Part shown: positions 13,805 through 25,843 of the stretch, one piece after another
Numbering within the stretch: the stretch's first letter is position 1
Layout of the letters: each line of letters opens with the position of its first letter
Assembly (NCBI GenBank): GCA_030737835.1
Contig: CM060849.1
Location: 8,330,268-8,394,267, forward strand
Origin: Acorus gramineus
Lineage: Eukaryota > Streptophyta > Magnoliopsida > Acorales > Acoraceae
Direction: 5' to 3'
Length of the DNA stretch: 64,000 nt
Notes under the pieces: generated by a model
Seen by the model: only the letters and a program-made list of their open reading frames with translations
Told to the model about the DNA's origin: nothing
The model's database searches: none
Position numbers and translations under genes: made by a program

Positions 13805-14083
13805 ATTAAACTATTAAAGGAGGCAAAAATTTGTAGAAAAAAAAACTACAACTTCTACTCCATAACCTCATACTTTCTTTCGTATTGTTCTTATGACACT
13901 ATAAATTGATTATGGAATTGGAGATGGACATGATGGAGATTAAAACTGAACCTCCAATAGACCCATAAGAAAATCCTATACAACTCACATCTTTGAAATT
14001 AAACTATTAAAGGAGGCTAAGGTGGGTGAAAAAAAAAAAACCTACAACTTCTACTCCATAACCTTTTTACTGTGCTTGTTCTA
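13805..14083 (+). repeat. tandem duplication, period about 190 bp
   Basis: Two copies share TTAAACTATTAAAGGAGGC, an A-run and CTACAACTTCTACTCCATAACC. They lie at about 13805-13890 and 13996-14083 inside the Helitron 5' region. Confidence 0.7.
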
Positions 14084-14265
14084 ATTTCTAAAAGTTGGGT
14101 GAATTCGTGGAGGTTGTGATGTGGGTATTGAAAATATGGTTTTATCTGTATTTATGGATGAATTTTGTGGTTATGGATTTTGTTACATTTGGTTGTTTAT
14201 GTTTCTGTGAACACAAAATATAAACAAATCCAAACCAACCAAAGATCATAAAGCCTCGCACCAAT

Positions 14266-14775
14266 AAGAAGTCAAATTAGATTAATCTGCTGCCCACACA
14301 ATGATCCCACATGTTCCCTCTAATTATTTCTTCTCTGTTTATAGCTTTCTTTCATTGGCTTGCCATAAATGTGGGACTTCATATATAAAGTGGAATTCTG
14401 TTAAACATTTAAAATTACGAGTTGGATATCTTGCAAAATATTAGTATTAATATTACAAAATATTATATGTAATATTAAGTTCAATATCCTTTATAACAGA
14501 CGACAAAGGTCACATCACACTCTCTATTGCTTTGTTCTACTTTTAAAAAATTATTAAATTTTTTTCATTTTTATCTTGGAGTGGGTTTTAAAGTTCCTTA
14601 GGAGGTCAAATTATATTACTCTGATGCCCAATAAATGTTCCTATTTAGTCCCTCTAATGATTTCTTCTCTGTTTATAGCTTTGTTTCATTTCATTGCCAT
14701 AACTTTGACAATCATCATCTCCGCTCTGGACTTCATAAATGAAGTGAAATTCTTAAAAGGATTTAAAATTAGGCA
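14266..14775 (+). repeat. tandem duplication, period about 335 bp
   Basis: Copies at about 14266-14420 and 14600-14775 share GTCAAATTA.ATTA.TCTG.TGCCCA, CCCTCTAAT.ATTTCTTC and TCTGTTTATAGCTTT in the same order. The copies are diverged and lie within the Helitron. Confidence 0.7.
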
Positions 14776-15102
14776 TTTTAAGGAAAAGTTTCTATTCAAT
14801 TACATGTTAATCGGATATTTAATATTTATAATCTAATGTGTGACTTTGAAGAACACTCCCTAACCGATTCACACTCTCTCTTACATAAATTTGTCCTTTG
14901 CCAAGTATGATTTTTAAAATTGGTGTAAATTTTTGTATGTTTAATGTGGTATTTGATTGTAACACCGGTTCAATAGATCATGTTTTTCTATTTTTAATTA
15001 ATCTATGAATATGCTGTCAAAGTTACAAAGCTATAAATTCTACACTCCTCAATACAAGAGACTAATAATAGAGTTTAAATTATTTATAGTCCTAGCAATT
15101 TT

Positions 15103-15665
15103 ATAACAACGTGGTCATTTACTCTTTGTATGCATTGGCAGGCTTGTGGAGACTTATTGTCACCAGTATATGATTCTACCTCTCTTTGTCGATTGTTGTT
15201 TTACAATGATCATGCATATTAATTTTAATCATTTTAAATCACATTATGGCTGTGTACTGTTCACTATGTGTTGGCTATGCTCATTCAAAAAATGCAACAA
15301 GATATCATATTTCTGCATCAATAGGGTGCCATTGACAATCATTCTCAGATGAAAATATCTTTGAAGTTTAAATATCATGTTTCAAATTGCTTTTTTAAAC
15401 AACATGGTTATTCATTCTTCGAATGCATTGAAATGCTTGCGAAAACCGATTGTCACCAATATATGATCCTACCTCACTTTATTGATTTTTTTTACAAATA
15501 TCATGCATATTTTTAAAATTTAGTTTTTAATCACATAATGGTTGTGTCTATTGTTCACTATGTGTTGGATATGCTCATTCAAAAAATACAAGAAAATATG
15601 ATACCACTGCATGAACAGGATGCCAGTGATTGTCATTTTGAGGTGAAAAAATCTATGAAGTTTAT
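15103..15665 (+). repeat. tandem duplication, period about 290 bp
   Basis: Copies at about 15103-15370 and 15395-15665 share ordered blocks, including ATTGTCACCA.TATATGAT, TTCACTATGTGTTGG and ATGCTCATTCAAAAAAT, over nearly their whole length. They sit just upstream of the Helitron coding region. Confidence 0.8.
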
Positions 15666-16499
15666 ATAAAAAAATTTAAATTGCCTATTTTAACTTTCAC
15701 ATTTCTTAATATTAAATTTGAGAGAGTTTATGAAGAGTCTTTCTTGTTTTGATAAGCAACTTTACATTTTTCGATTATACATATTGATAGTACCTACTGA
15801 CTCTTGTGTTGTTTACATTAATTTCCGGTTCCTAAGATTTTTGACGTGCATCGTCAAGTAATTGTCAAGGGATTCTAACTTCCACACACACTTGTTGGGA
15901 TAAACTTTCAGGTATTTTATTTTAAGAATTATTCTATTCTTCCATGTATCAATGTAATGCATATTGCTACTTTTCCACATGACAGTATGTTGGAGTTTAG
16001 TATGAAATTTATTTGATTTGATAGTTATTTAGATTAGTTATGATAAACATAAAATGTCTACGTTGTAATCAAAGAAATTGTTATTTTCAAAACATTGTTT
16101 AGGAAATCTTAATGGACATTAAAAAAAAATATTTCTAATAACAGAGATATCACATTTAGTGCTTCAAAAACATTTGCGAGACATAAGAATCGTGAAACAA
16201 TGAATACATACGCTAGATTGGGTAATGAAGAAAGATTGTTATATATTCAAAGAGTTGTTGAGTGACAAAAAAGAAGAGGACAATGAACAATGCTGACACA
16301 AAAGAACAATTAGTGAGTACAAGTCATAGTACAACTAGAGCACCGAGAACAATTTGCCTGCTTAGAGCGCAAATAAATTCATATGAATATGAAGGTCAGT
16401 TAAATATCTATATCTCTATATACAAACGCATATAAAAACATATAGGCAGTTCATCTTTCAAGCTAGGTACAGGAAAATAAATATCTTAATTTCTAATGC

Positions 16500-19400
16500 T
16501 ACAATCATTCTTTAGGTCAGCAAGTATATGAACCAGTATGTTCAACTTTGAACCAACAGGGAAGCTATATTCATTGCATCCATTGTGGCGTCAAAAAATT
16601 CCAATATGAACCACTAACTTTCTGCTGCTACAATGGTGCAATAGAACTAGCTGAAACGGATGTTCCGCAAGATCTACATGAGTTATTCATATCTAATTTA
16701 GTGTAAGCAATCCATTTTAGATGAAACATTCGAGCCTATAATAGTGTTTTCTCATTCACATATTTCGGAGTACATCTAGACAAAGAGCTTGCAACATTAA
16801 GACAAGGTGTCTACACTTTTCGTGTGCAAGGACAAATATATCGCAACTTACCATCATTGATCCCTAAAGAGGACACGCCTACCTACTTTCAGTTGTACTT
16901 CTATGACACAAATAATGAAGTGCACAACAGAATGCAGGTCCTGCTAGGTGCTGAGTTGAATGAGGTTGTGATCATGAAACTAATGAAAATTCTAGAAGGA
17001 AACCCGAAACCCTTATGCTCAGATCTTACGTTGCCTAAAGGATTTCACTTCATTAGATAACTTCAATATTCGTATCACAAAAGATGTAAGGCTAGACTAG
17101 TGAGTTTACAACTTACCCTCAATAGATCAGGTTGCAGCCATATGGATTGAAGGAAATAATCCAAATGTAACATTTGAGAGGGATATCATAGTTCATGCTC
17201 ATTCTGGCCAAAGACATACAATCAAACATTATTTTGGATGTTATGATCCATTACAATATCCTTTATTATTCCCTAGAGGAGAGATTGGATGGCATCTAAA
17301 TATTTAAAAAAGTGGCTTTTAAGAAGATTCATGGGATAATAGAAGATCACGAACACAAGACTCATCAGGTACATCTAGTATAACAGCAACTAAAGAGATA
17401 TTGGATAAAGAATGGCACGGTAATATTATATGTAAATAATTGTTTTTAAGATTTATTATTGGCAATACAACTCATAAATAAAACTTTGATGCAGAATTCT
17501 CTCATGAGAGGATTGGAAGGGTCTCTTGTCGCCAGTACTATTCTTATAAGTTACAGATTCGTGACACTAGATAATCTATTCTTTTGTTAGCTGGGAGATT
17601 ACTCCAACAATTTGTTGTAGATATGTACATAAAACTTGAAAGAACAAAGCTGGATTATTTTCGGAGACAACAGCAAAAAAATAGAGTAGAGTTGTATCAA
17701 GGAATAGTTGACAGCGTCACAGTAGGGGAAACTAGAGGAAGTGAAATTAGGCAAATGATAGTCCTCCCTGCTTCTTTTGTTGGAGGACCAAGGGATATGC
17801 GTAGGAGATATCTTGATGCCATGGCATTGGTCCAACGGTTTGGGAAACTGGATCTGTTCATTACTATGACATGTAATCTAGAATGGAAAGAAGTGACGGA
17901 GAATTTAATAGAAGGACAAGTACCCCAAGATAGACCTGATTTAACTTCTAGGGTATTTCATGCAAAGCTGTAGCATCTAAAGGATCAACTCTTCAAAAAA
18001 GAAGTATTTGGCAAAATGGCTGCACATGTTCATGTAATTGAATTTCAGAAAAGAGGCCTTCCACATGCACACATGTTGGTCATATTGAAGCATGGATCAA
18101 GATTAACACTCCAGATGATTATGATAGATTCATATGTGCTGAGATACCTGATCAAATAAAATTTAGAGTCCTACATCAAATGGTTGTCAAACATATGATG
18201 CATGGACCTTGTGGTAATTAGAATAAGAACAACCCCTGCATGATAGACGAACAATGCAAGAATCGATACCCAATATCTTTTTATTCAAAGACATTGCAAG
18301 GACAAGATGTGTATCCAATTTACAGAAGAAGAGATGATAATCAACAAGTGAGCGTACACAACAAGATGCTGGAGAATAGATGGGTGGTTCCATATAATCC
18401 TTATTTGTTAAGCAGATATGATCGTCATATTAATGTTGAGATCTGCTCAAGTTTGAAAGCAGTAAAATATTTGTATAAAGTATATTTATAAAGGACATGA
18501 TAAGGTTGATGTCTATATTGCACCTGGTGAAGGAGAGCGCACAGTTGATGAGATCTAGCAATTTTAGGATGCCAGATGGGTGTCAGCACAAGAGGCAATA
18601 TGGAGAATTTTTTAGTTTAACCTGAACGAAATATATCCAACCGTGATAAATTTACAGCTTCATCTTCAAATAAGCAATCAGTGTGTGTTATCAGGAGACT
18701 CAAAATCTTCAGTCTGTAATCCATAGGGATAACATTGATAGAACAATGCTCACAGAATTCTTTCAAAAATGTTCAACTGATGATAAAACACGTTCTTTGT
18801 TGTATTCAGAGTTCCCAGAGCATTATGTGTGGAATAAACAAAGAAAATGTTGGACTAAAAGGAAAAAAAGGAGAGATCACTGGCCGTATTAATGGAGCAA
18901 ATCCCATAGAAGGAGAAAGATATTATTTAAGATTATTATTAAACCATGTAAGAGGCCCCACATTATTTAGCAATTTGTTAACTGTTGAGGGAGTGTCATG
19001 CTCGTCATTCAAAGAATCGGCGCAAATGAGAGGTCTCTTGGAATCAGATAACAGCATGCGGGAATGTCTAAATGAGGCAACGGTGTACCAAATGCCACAT
19101 GCTCTTCGTTCATTGTTTACTATCATCTTGATTCACTGTGAACCATCAAATGTAATAGAGCTATGGAATGCGTACTTCAAACACATGTCTGAGGACTTTC
19201 AAAAAATACATGGGTAGTCAACTAAAAACTGCATTTCGTACACGTTAAAAAGCATTGAATCATTATTGGAAAGTATGGGAAAAAGAATCATAGATTATGA
19301 ATTATCTCAGGGGCCTTCAAACATACCAGTGACCCACATTCCTATTCTATGGAAATTGCAAAAGAAATAGCAGTGAAAACCCCACCAGAAGATTCCATTG

Positions 19401-20784
19401 CATCATCCAATTTGAATGCGGAACGAGTCTTTCACGAACATTCAGGAGTTTTCTTCATTGATGGCCTTGGTGGCACAAGGAAAACATTTCTTTATCGTGC
19501 AATACTTGTAGATGTGAGAAAGGAAGGCATGATAGCACTTGCCACAGCAACATCAGGTGTCGCGGCCACAATAATGCCAGGTGGAAGAAAAACACATTCA
19601 CGTTTTAAAATTCCTATCTTAACCACTGCTACAAGCTCTTGTAGTATATCAAAACAAAGTGAGACAGCACAACTCATTCGAAAAGCAAAACTCATTATTA
19701 TCTGGGATGAAGCGCCCATGGCAAAGCGTTATGTTATTGAATCTTTAGACAGGAGTTTAAAAGATACTATGGACATTCAAACTCCTTTTGGTGGGAAAAC
19801 CATTGTTTTTTGTGGCGGTTTCAGGCAAGAAATACCAGTGGTGCGTCGTGGTACAAGAACAGATACTATAAATGCAAGTTTGGTCTGCTCTTACCTTTGG
19901 GATGACATGGAAAAGCTATGTTTGACAAAAAAAATATGAAAGCAAAGATAGATACATATTTCAGTGATTATCTTCTAAGAATAGGAAATGGAACAAAAAG
20001 AACAATTAATAATGATATGGTCCTACTTCCAGGTGAAATGGTCATCAGGCATGACAATGATGAGGACACTTAAATTTTTTTAATAGCCAATGTATTTCCA
20101 TCTTTAGAAAATAATTTTCAATCATCTAAATACATGACGAAACAAGCAATTCTTACTACAAAAAATGAAAATGTTGATACGTTGAACGAGAAGTTGATAC
20201 ATATCTTTTCAAGGATTAGCAAAACATACTACAGCTATGATGATGCAATAAATAATACAAATAATTACTACCAATAAGAATTCTTGAACTGCTTGATGCC
20301 CAATGGACTTCCCCCTCATAAATTAGTCCTCAAGTTAAATTTTCTGATCATTCTACTAAGGAACTTGAACCCATCCAATGGTTTATGCAATGGCACAAGA
20401 ATGATATGTCAAAATTACGCTGGCAATGTTATCCAAGCTGAACTTGCAACCGGGCAACATGTTGGCAAACAAGTGCTTCTCCCAAGGATTCCGCTATCAC
20501 CGGCAGAAAATGAAGGGTATCCTTTCAAGTTTAAAAGAAAACGGTTTCGAATTCGTCTATGTATCACAATGACAATAAATAAAGCACAAGGTCAAATAAT
20601 ACCATATGTCGGTGTATATCTACATGAACATGTGTTCTCTCATGGTCAGCTATATGTTGCATTGTCTAGAGGGATTTCCATGTCTACAACAAAAATCCTC
20701 GTCAAAGTAGAACAACTAAGACATGCACAAAGAACATACACGAAAAATGTGGTTTATAAAGAGGTGTTTCTTAGAAATAGGTAA
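16500..20784 (+). pseudogene. Helitron Rep/helicase (RepHel) pseudogene
   Basis: Would nick and unwind DNA for rolling-circle transposition. Collinear pieces in different frames are: a zinc-finger-like CIHCGVKKF segment (16576-16632); QIYRNLPSLIP block (16824-17060); a frame at about 17126-17306; the Helitron_like_N domain (17584-17973); the HUH motif PHAHM (18061-18075); and the RYDRHINVE block to 18480. Then come the SF1/PIF1-type helicase half with Walker A and WDEAP Walker B (19349-19939) and the helicase C-terminus with TINKAQGQ and YVALSR (20284-20784). Inactivating lesions: a TAG at 17971, a 1-nt insertion at about 18480 between the paired catalytic tyrosines (YLYK then YIYKGHD), stops across 18481-18700, and Walker A altered from the family GGTGKT to GGTRKT. 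The 5' start is unclear. Confidence 0.9.
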
Positions 20785-20971
20785 AAAAAATTTCATTTAT
20801 TAACATGAAATATAATATATGAAACAAACCATGAAAAATTCAAAAATGTAACATAATGAAAATGTATAACTATGTCACTATTACATTTCCTTTTAAACTC
20901 TTTATTATTGACTTTTATTTATTTGTTTCATCTATGTCATTCCTAATGAAATTTAATTTTTTTTTGGTAGA

Positions 20972-23889
20972 CAAGGCGCTGATAAAGATGATGTCTACTC
21001 ATGATGATCTTATGGATCATCCTAAGCTTATAAATTCTCTTAAAAAGTTTGACAAGCTATGGAATATTAAGGTCCGAGTTATGCGGCGCGGATTGATTGA
21101 AAAATACAACAACGACAAAGGCTCTGGGGAGAGATGGAAAGTCATTGTCATTGATGCTGAGGTTCGTATCGTGTACATGGTTATGTTGGATATTTAATTT
21201 CAAATATGAATCTTTACCAATGTATATCTAATGGACACAAAAATACAAGCTGTAATCTTCAATGAGGCAATCTCCAAATTCAAGGCAATGCTCCTGAAGG
21301 ATAGGACTTACTACATTTTAAACGGATTAGTCAAACCAGTTCATCCTCAATATGCTTTTGTTCACAATATGGAGTTATCCTTGACAACTCACAACCGTAT
21401 CATGCAATCGGCAAATGGTTTGACTTTAACAGATTCAATTTATGATTTCGTACCGCTTAAAAAAGTCATTCAAAGTAGAAATGTGGAGGATCAATTTGGT
21501 ATATACACTTAAACCAAAATTTTAAATTAAATTGTTTTCTTTGGATTGCATACTTTAATGCTAATAATGGTTGCCTGCGTATTTCATACAGACACTATAG
21601 CTTTCGTATTGGATGTGAGGACTGCATTTAGAATGGGCAAGGATCGTCCGCCAACAGAAGTTCTAGAGACAATCATTAAAGATACATAATACAATATATC
21701 AACCCTCATTTGGTTATCCTCTATAAAATTTAACTATAAGATAAGTAAATAACGTTTCTTCCCATTTTGCTACTAAAAGGTCAGACTCCGTTCGACTAAC
21801 GTTATGGGGTGACCTGTCTGAAAATGAAGGGAAACAGTTGGAGGAACTGATCACAAGCAATCCAATAATTGCAATATCAAGAGTAAGGGTAAAGAATTTG
21901 AAGGTAATTCAATTAAGATTGTCTTTTTTCATGGAGTTGAAAATCATTCACTCTCCATTTTCAATCACTTTCGTTCCACTCTCAAGAAATTGGTAACATT
22001 GTGATTGTTTAAATTTAATTTGCTCACCACAATCAGAATTAGGCCAAAACTAATATGGAAAACAAGTATGTGTTGTATTATAATCCATGATTATATAAAT
22101 GATAGTATTTTCTTGTTTGTTAAATTATGCCTCATATAGTATCTTCATTTATAGTCCTATGGTGAACAAGTATGTGAGGTTGTGCAATTAATTGAATATC
22201 TATATTTGGGCATTTATGTGTAGCATATGAGGTTTTATAAAGTCAATCCTAATACATAGTTTTCGTACTTTGTGATGTCTGATTCACAACAATTGTATCT
22301 TGGCCTCCAAGATAACTTATTCATGTATGTCTCTGATTTATAAACCATACTCTAAGTTCGGCCTTTGACATTTTGTAAATGTGGAGGTAAATGGTGCAAA
22401 ATCCGTTCATCGCATTATCCACAATATATACACCACTGCATATGCGTACCTGAACATTCTGCTTTTACCTACATAAGTTGGTCAGAAGAAATTTGTCAAT
22501 TCATACATGATAGATGTAATATAGATAAAGTAGAATTTAAAAGTAGAAAGATTTCAAATGAGACTTAATGAATTACACAAACACAGTACACGTCCTCCAA
22601 GGGTTCACAGTCTAATGGGACTTAATGAATTCAAAATTACTTCAGTATCATTCGGCTAAAAAATATCATGTTGTGTGGTACACAGAAGACGTATAAATTG
22701 CATGACTGCATAATATATCATAGGTAAAAAGGGTGTGATGCATTAATCTTAACATATACTTCTGAATAGTTACAATCTAATATCACCAGACTACTATGGA
22801 TTCATGTTATTTAAATTATTTTCTAATTTAGTTTAACAAAAACATTAATATTCATCTCCCAGGTGAATTTTTTTATCAATTCACTTACAGCTACAACAAT
22901 AGAAATAAACCCCAAAATTAAACAGGCGACGGAGCTTCGAGAACAGTATGGTCTTGGTCTTCTTTTATTAATTATATTCAATTTTAGTGGACCATATTAC
23001 TCCAGATAAACAACTAATATAAAATTACAGTTTGCTATCTATGAACAAGCATGGGGAACAAAAAATCATCCTTTCACCGACAAAGACAATTCAACACTCC
23101 ACAAAAATGACAATCGACCAAATCATTCGAGAAGGGACATCTACAATCCAAGTATATATGAATTATAATACACACATAAACACACATATAATAACTACTT
23201 GTACACTCTAAATTTTTATACTTCATCACAATAATTAACATACCAAAATTATATGAAACTGTAGACAACCTTCTGCTTCTACAAAGGAAACATCTCAGCA
23301 TCGAAAACAAAAGACAACCGTATTACAATGCATGCAAAAAGTGCTTTAGTAAGGTGGAAATGAATGAAGGCACAGTGGAATGCTACAAATGTAAAAAAAA
23401 TGATGTCGAATGTATTCAAAGGTACATATTACAAAATTAATAGGTGGCCTGATCGTATGACAACATATTACTTATGACAAACACTTTTATTTTAGATACA
23501 TCCTCAGGCTTATTGTGACAGATGAAGCACAAAGCGTTCTTATTACCCTGTTCGATAAATCAGAGATCTTGATTGGTTGTCTTGTGTCACAATATATCAG
23601 CATGAATGAGGAGGTAAGTTGAGAATTTAGGTTCATTTAATATTAAATATTTCAATATACTAATTTTTTCCACATCCCAATATAGAAAGAGATGCAATCC
23701 AAGTTCAACAGGAATTTGATATCATACATCGGGAAGAAATATATGTTCTACACAAAGGCAAATAAAATTAATGAAAACGACAGAACAATGGGACGTTGGA
23801 TTGCTCAATATGTAGAGCGTATCGATGAGGTGGAAGATGTTGACATCAACAAGAACGATGGATGCCACAATAAAAGAAAAAAAAATTAG
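20972..23889 (+). pseudogene. Helitron-associated RPA70-like (single-stranded DNA-binding) pseudogene
   Basis: Multi-exon relative of replication protein A large subunit, commonly carried by plant Helitrons to coat single-stranded intermediates. Recognisable exons: THDDLMDHPKLINSLKKF (to 21162); TKIQAVIFNEAI...LTTHNRI (21231-21495), the first OB fold; DTIAFVLDVRTAFRMGKDRP (about 21591-21688); VRLTLWGDLSENEGKQLEEL (about 21781-21903), the second OB fold. A zinc-ribbon follows (ACKKC ... CYKCKKN, about 23330-23400), and the last exon (23689-23889) holds KEMQSKFNRNLISYIGKKYM. Decay signs: no AG acceptor before the exon at about 21230; the donor after 21686 reads AT where GT is expected; and the exon around 21920-22000 is degraded. 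Reading frames within exons are mostly preserved, so decay is more recent or weaker than in RepHel. Confidence 0.85.
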
Positions 23890-24553
23890 ATTCAAGTTTC
23901 AATCTTCAAAGCTTAACTATTGAAAAATTGCTCGTTCTTTGGATTTTTTTAAAGCTTTACTAAATAAAAAGGATTGTTTGAACCTTACTCTTTATCTTTT
24001 AGGGCTTTTAGTTTATTAGGATTTAATGTGTCATTGTATTAACTAAACAAAATTGTACTTGTTTATGTTGTGTTAACTTTGAGTCGTATAAAATGTAATA
24101 ATGGAATTGCCTTCTTAATTGCAAAGGCTTCAATGGATTAATTTGTATTATTCTCATCATTAGATCAAGTCAACCAAGAAGAATGGACTTAATTGCTTTG
24201 CCTTCCCACCAGAGAAATCGATCATCACATCAACATCTCTCTCTGCATCATTTGGGATAATTGCGAGTGTAACTTTAGTATATGAATATCACATGCAATT
24301 TTAGATTGTTAAATATAAAAATTTTTTCTTAAATTTCAATACGATTGAAAATTGTTGAAATGTTTTGTGGCGTATCATCAAAGTATATTTCATCAACAAT
24401 TCCACATAAAAATCATTCATACAAATTTTTATTCTGATTTTCAGTACAACATCTCTAAATGTTTGGATAATTATAATATATATTATATTACATTGTGCAT
24501 TATCCTGGGTGTATTTCATGTGCTCTTCTACCAATACATCATTCATGAAATTA

Positions 24554-24585
24554 ATACATGTACAACGCACATATGCTTCAACTAG
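24554..24585 (+). terminator. Helitron 3' terminal hairpin and CTAG end
   Basis: The degenerate 10-bp hairpin is followed by TTCAA and CTAG, with host T at 24586. In Helitrons this structure terminates rolling-circle transfer. The four stem mismatches are all transition-type. Confidence 0.65.
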
Positions 24586-25843
24586 TTTTTCATAAATATA
24601 AGAAAAAATTTAACAAGGCACATAGATCATTATTGAATGTCTAACTAGATATATAACATTGTATTTTGGATTGTAAAAAAAATTGAATGCATCTCCATTG
24701 TATAGAATGATCTCGTATTGTGCTTATTCATGGACTGGGGCGGGCCTGTTATGGGCCAAATTAGGAGGTGATGTGTGGATGATTTTCATTTGAAAATGTC
24801 ACTTATGGTACCCCCAATTTCATTCCCACGTCCACATGAGACATGGTCTTTTATAAAATAATATATATATATATATATATATTATAAATTGCATATTATA
24901 AATTGTATGGTTCAATTTTTATAACATGTGAAATTTTTTATACGAGATTGCAATTAGGATGGAAAAGTATTGTGTAACCACGTTCCATACATTTCTGGGT
25001 GTTTTTTTACTTTGCAGTTCCGTTTACTTGGTCTACACGTCATGAATGCAATCAATTAAATCAACTAACGCATTATATATTTCATTATCTCAATATATAT
25101 TTTATTATTATGTACATCATTGTATAATTTTCCTTTCCTCCTCATATCCGGCCAGTGGGTGTATTTCAAGCCCGTGGGTGTATTTGATGTAGAATTCATA
25201 CGGCTCATTTTACGACTTTATACACCACTATTTTAGTACGTATGAATATATATGAGATTTTATGAACATAAAATGATTTATTTAGACATATACCTTGTGT
25301 TTAAAGCGTTGTTATACCGTCCTTGATACAGTTCCATATGCCTCATAGTTGTCCCTCACTCAAAAGTTCACATTTTCTATAATTGGGTCCATGAATATAC
25401 TCTATTTTCCTAAAAAAAACATACACATCATAGATAAGTTATACTATTTTTTATAAAAAAAATCAAAATAATACGATCTACAAACAAGGCTGTACACGGT
25501 GATATGCATTTAGGCTTGCTCAACGAACTGAACCCATTTTCACATTTTTAAAAGATTGAAAGATCGTCAATCAAAACCGGTCGCGAAACCCATATGACGC
25601 ATTCCATAAACCGTACAGGACCGCAACATTAAAAAGAGAGCAACACATCTAAAAACAGGTACTTGATTCAATAATATCAGAATACATCCATCCATAGAGA
25701 CTGGACTAATGAACCACTGCACTTTAAAAACAACACCACAACAATTAGGGTTCCCTACCTATTTAGCCAACCATCTCAATATTACCTCTCAAAACAGATA
25801 TCCAACAACAAATACCCACCTCATAACAGCAGTATAACACTGA
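24586..25843. other. intergenic, no gene seen
   Basis: AT-rich spacer between the Helitron and the KH gene 3' end. It holds an (AT)n run at about 24859-24883 and a small repeat of GTGGGTGTATTT (about 25154-25181). No coding signal was recognised; short frames at 24301-24585 belong to the Helitron tail and are not genes. Confidence 0.6.
24859..24883. repeat. (AT)n microsatellite
   Basis: About 12 uninterrupted AT dinucleotides, flanked by two copies of ATTATAAATTG. Confidence 0.9.

Larger units (their letters stand above)
10650..14990 (+). repeat. dispersed three-copy repeat in Helitron 5' region
   Basis: A unit beginning GAACAYTMCCT...CACTCTCTC(T/A)(T/C)ACATAA occurs near 10660, 13285 and 14849. 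The first two copies also share a downstream block (CCAGAAGTTGCA...CAGTCAAC...GGTGGAAGA.AAGG...TTTCATTTT, at about 10790-10845 and 13476-13545). Copies two and three also share the following stretch with TTTGCCAAGTATGATTTTTAAA. The copies are diverged and non-coding. Confidence 0.7.
10021..24585 (+). mobile_element. 14.6-kb Helitron, formerly autonomous, now decayed
   Basis: Rolling-circle transposon carrying Rep/helicase and RPA-like genes. The 5' terminus TCTATATTTCTATAAAC at 10021 follows an A, and plant Helitrons typically begin TCTATAYTA-like. The 3' terminus CTAG (24582-24585) is followed by T. A hairpin (arms ATACATGTAC and GCACATATGC, loop AAC, 24554-24576) precedes it, with 5 nt between hairpin and CTAG. 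Four of the ten stem positions are mismatched, and all four are transition-type, as expected from decay of an ancestral perfect stem. Helitrons insert between A and T without target duplication, matching A at 10020 and T at 24586. Inside are about 6 kb of non-coding 5' sequence with several duplications, then the broken Rep/helicase gene and a broken RPA70-like gene, both plus strand. The ends are inferred by eye; element identity is strong from the proteins. Confidence 0.8.
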
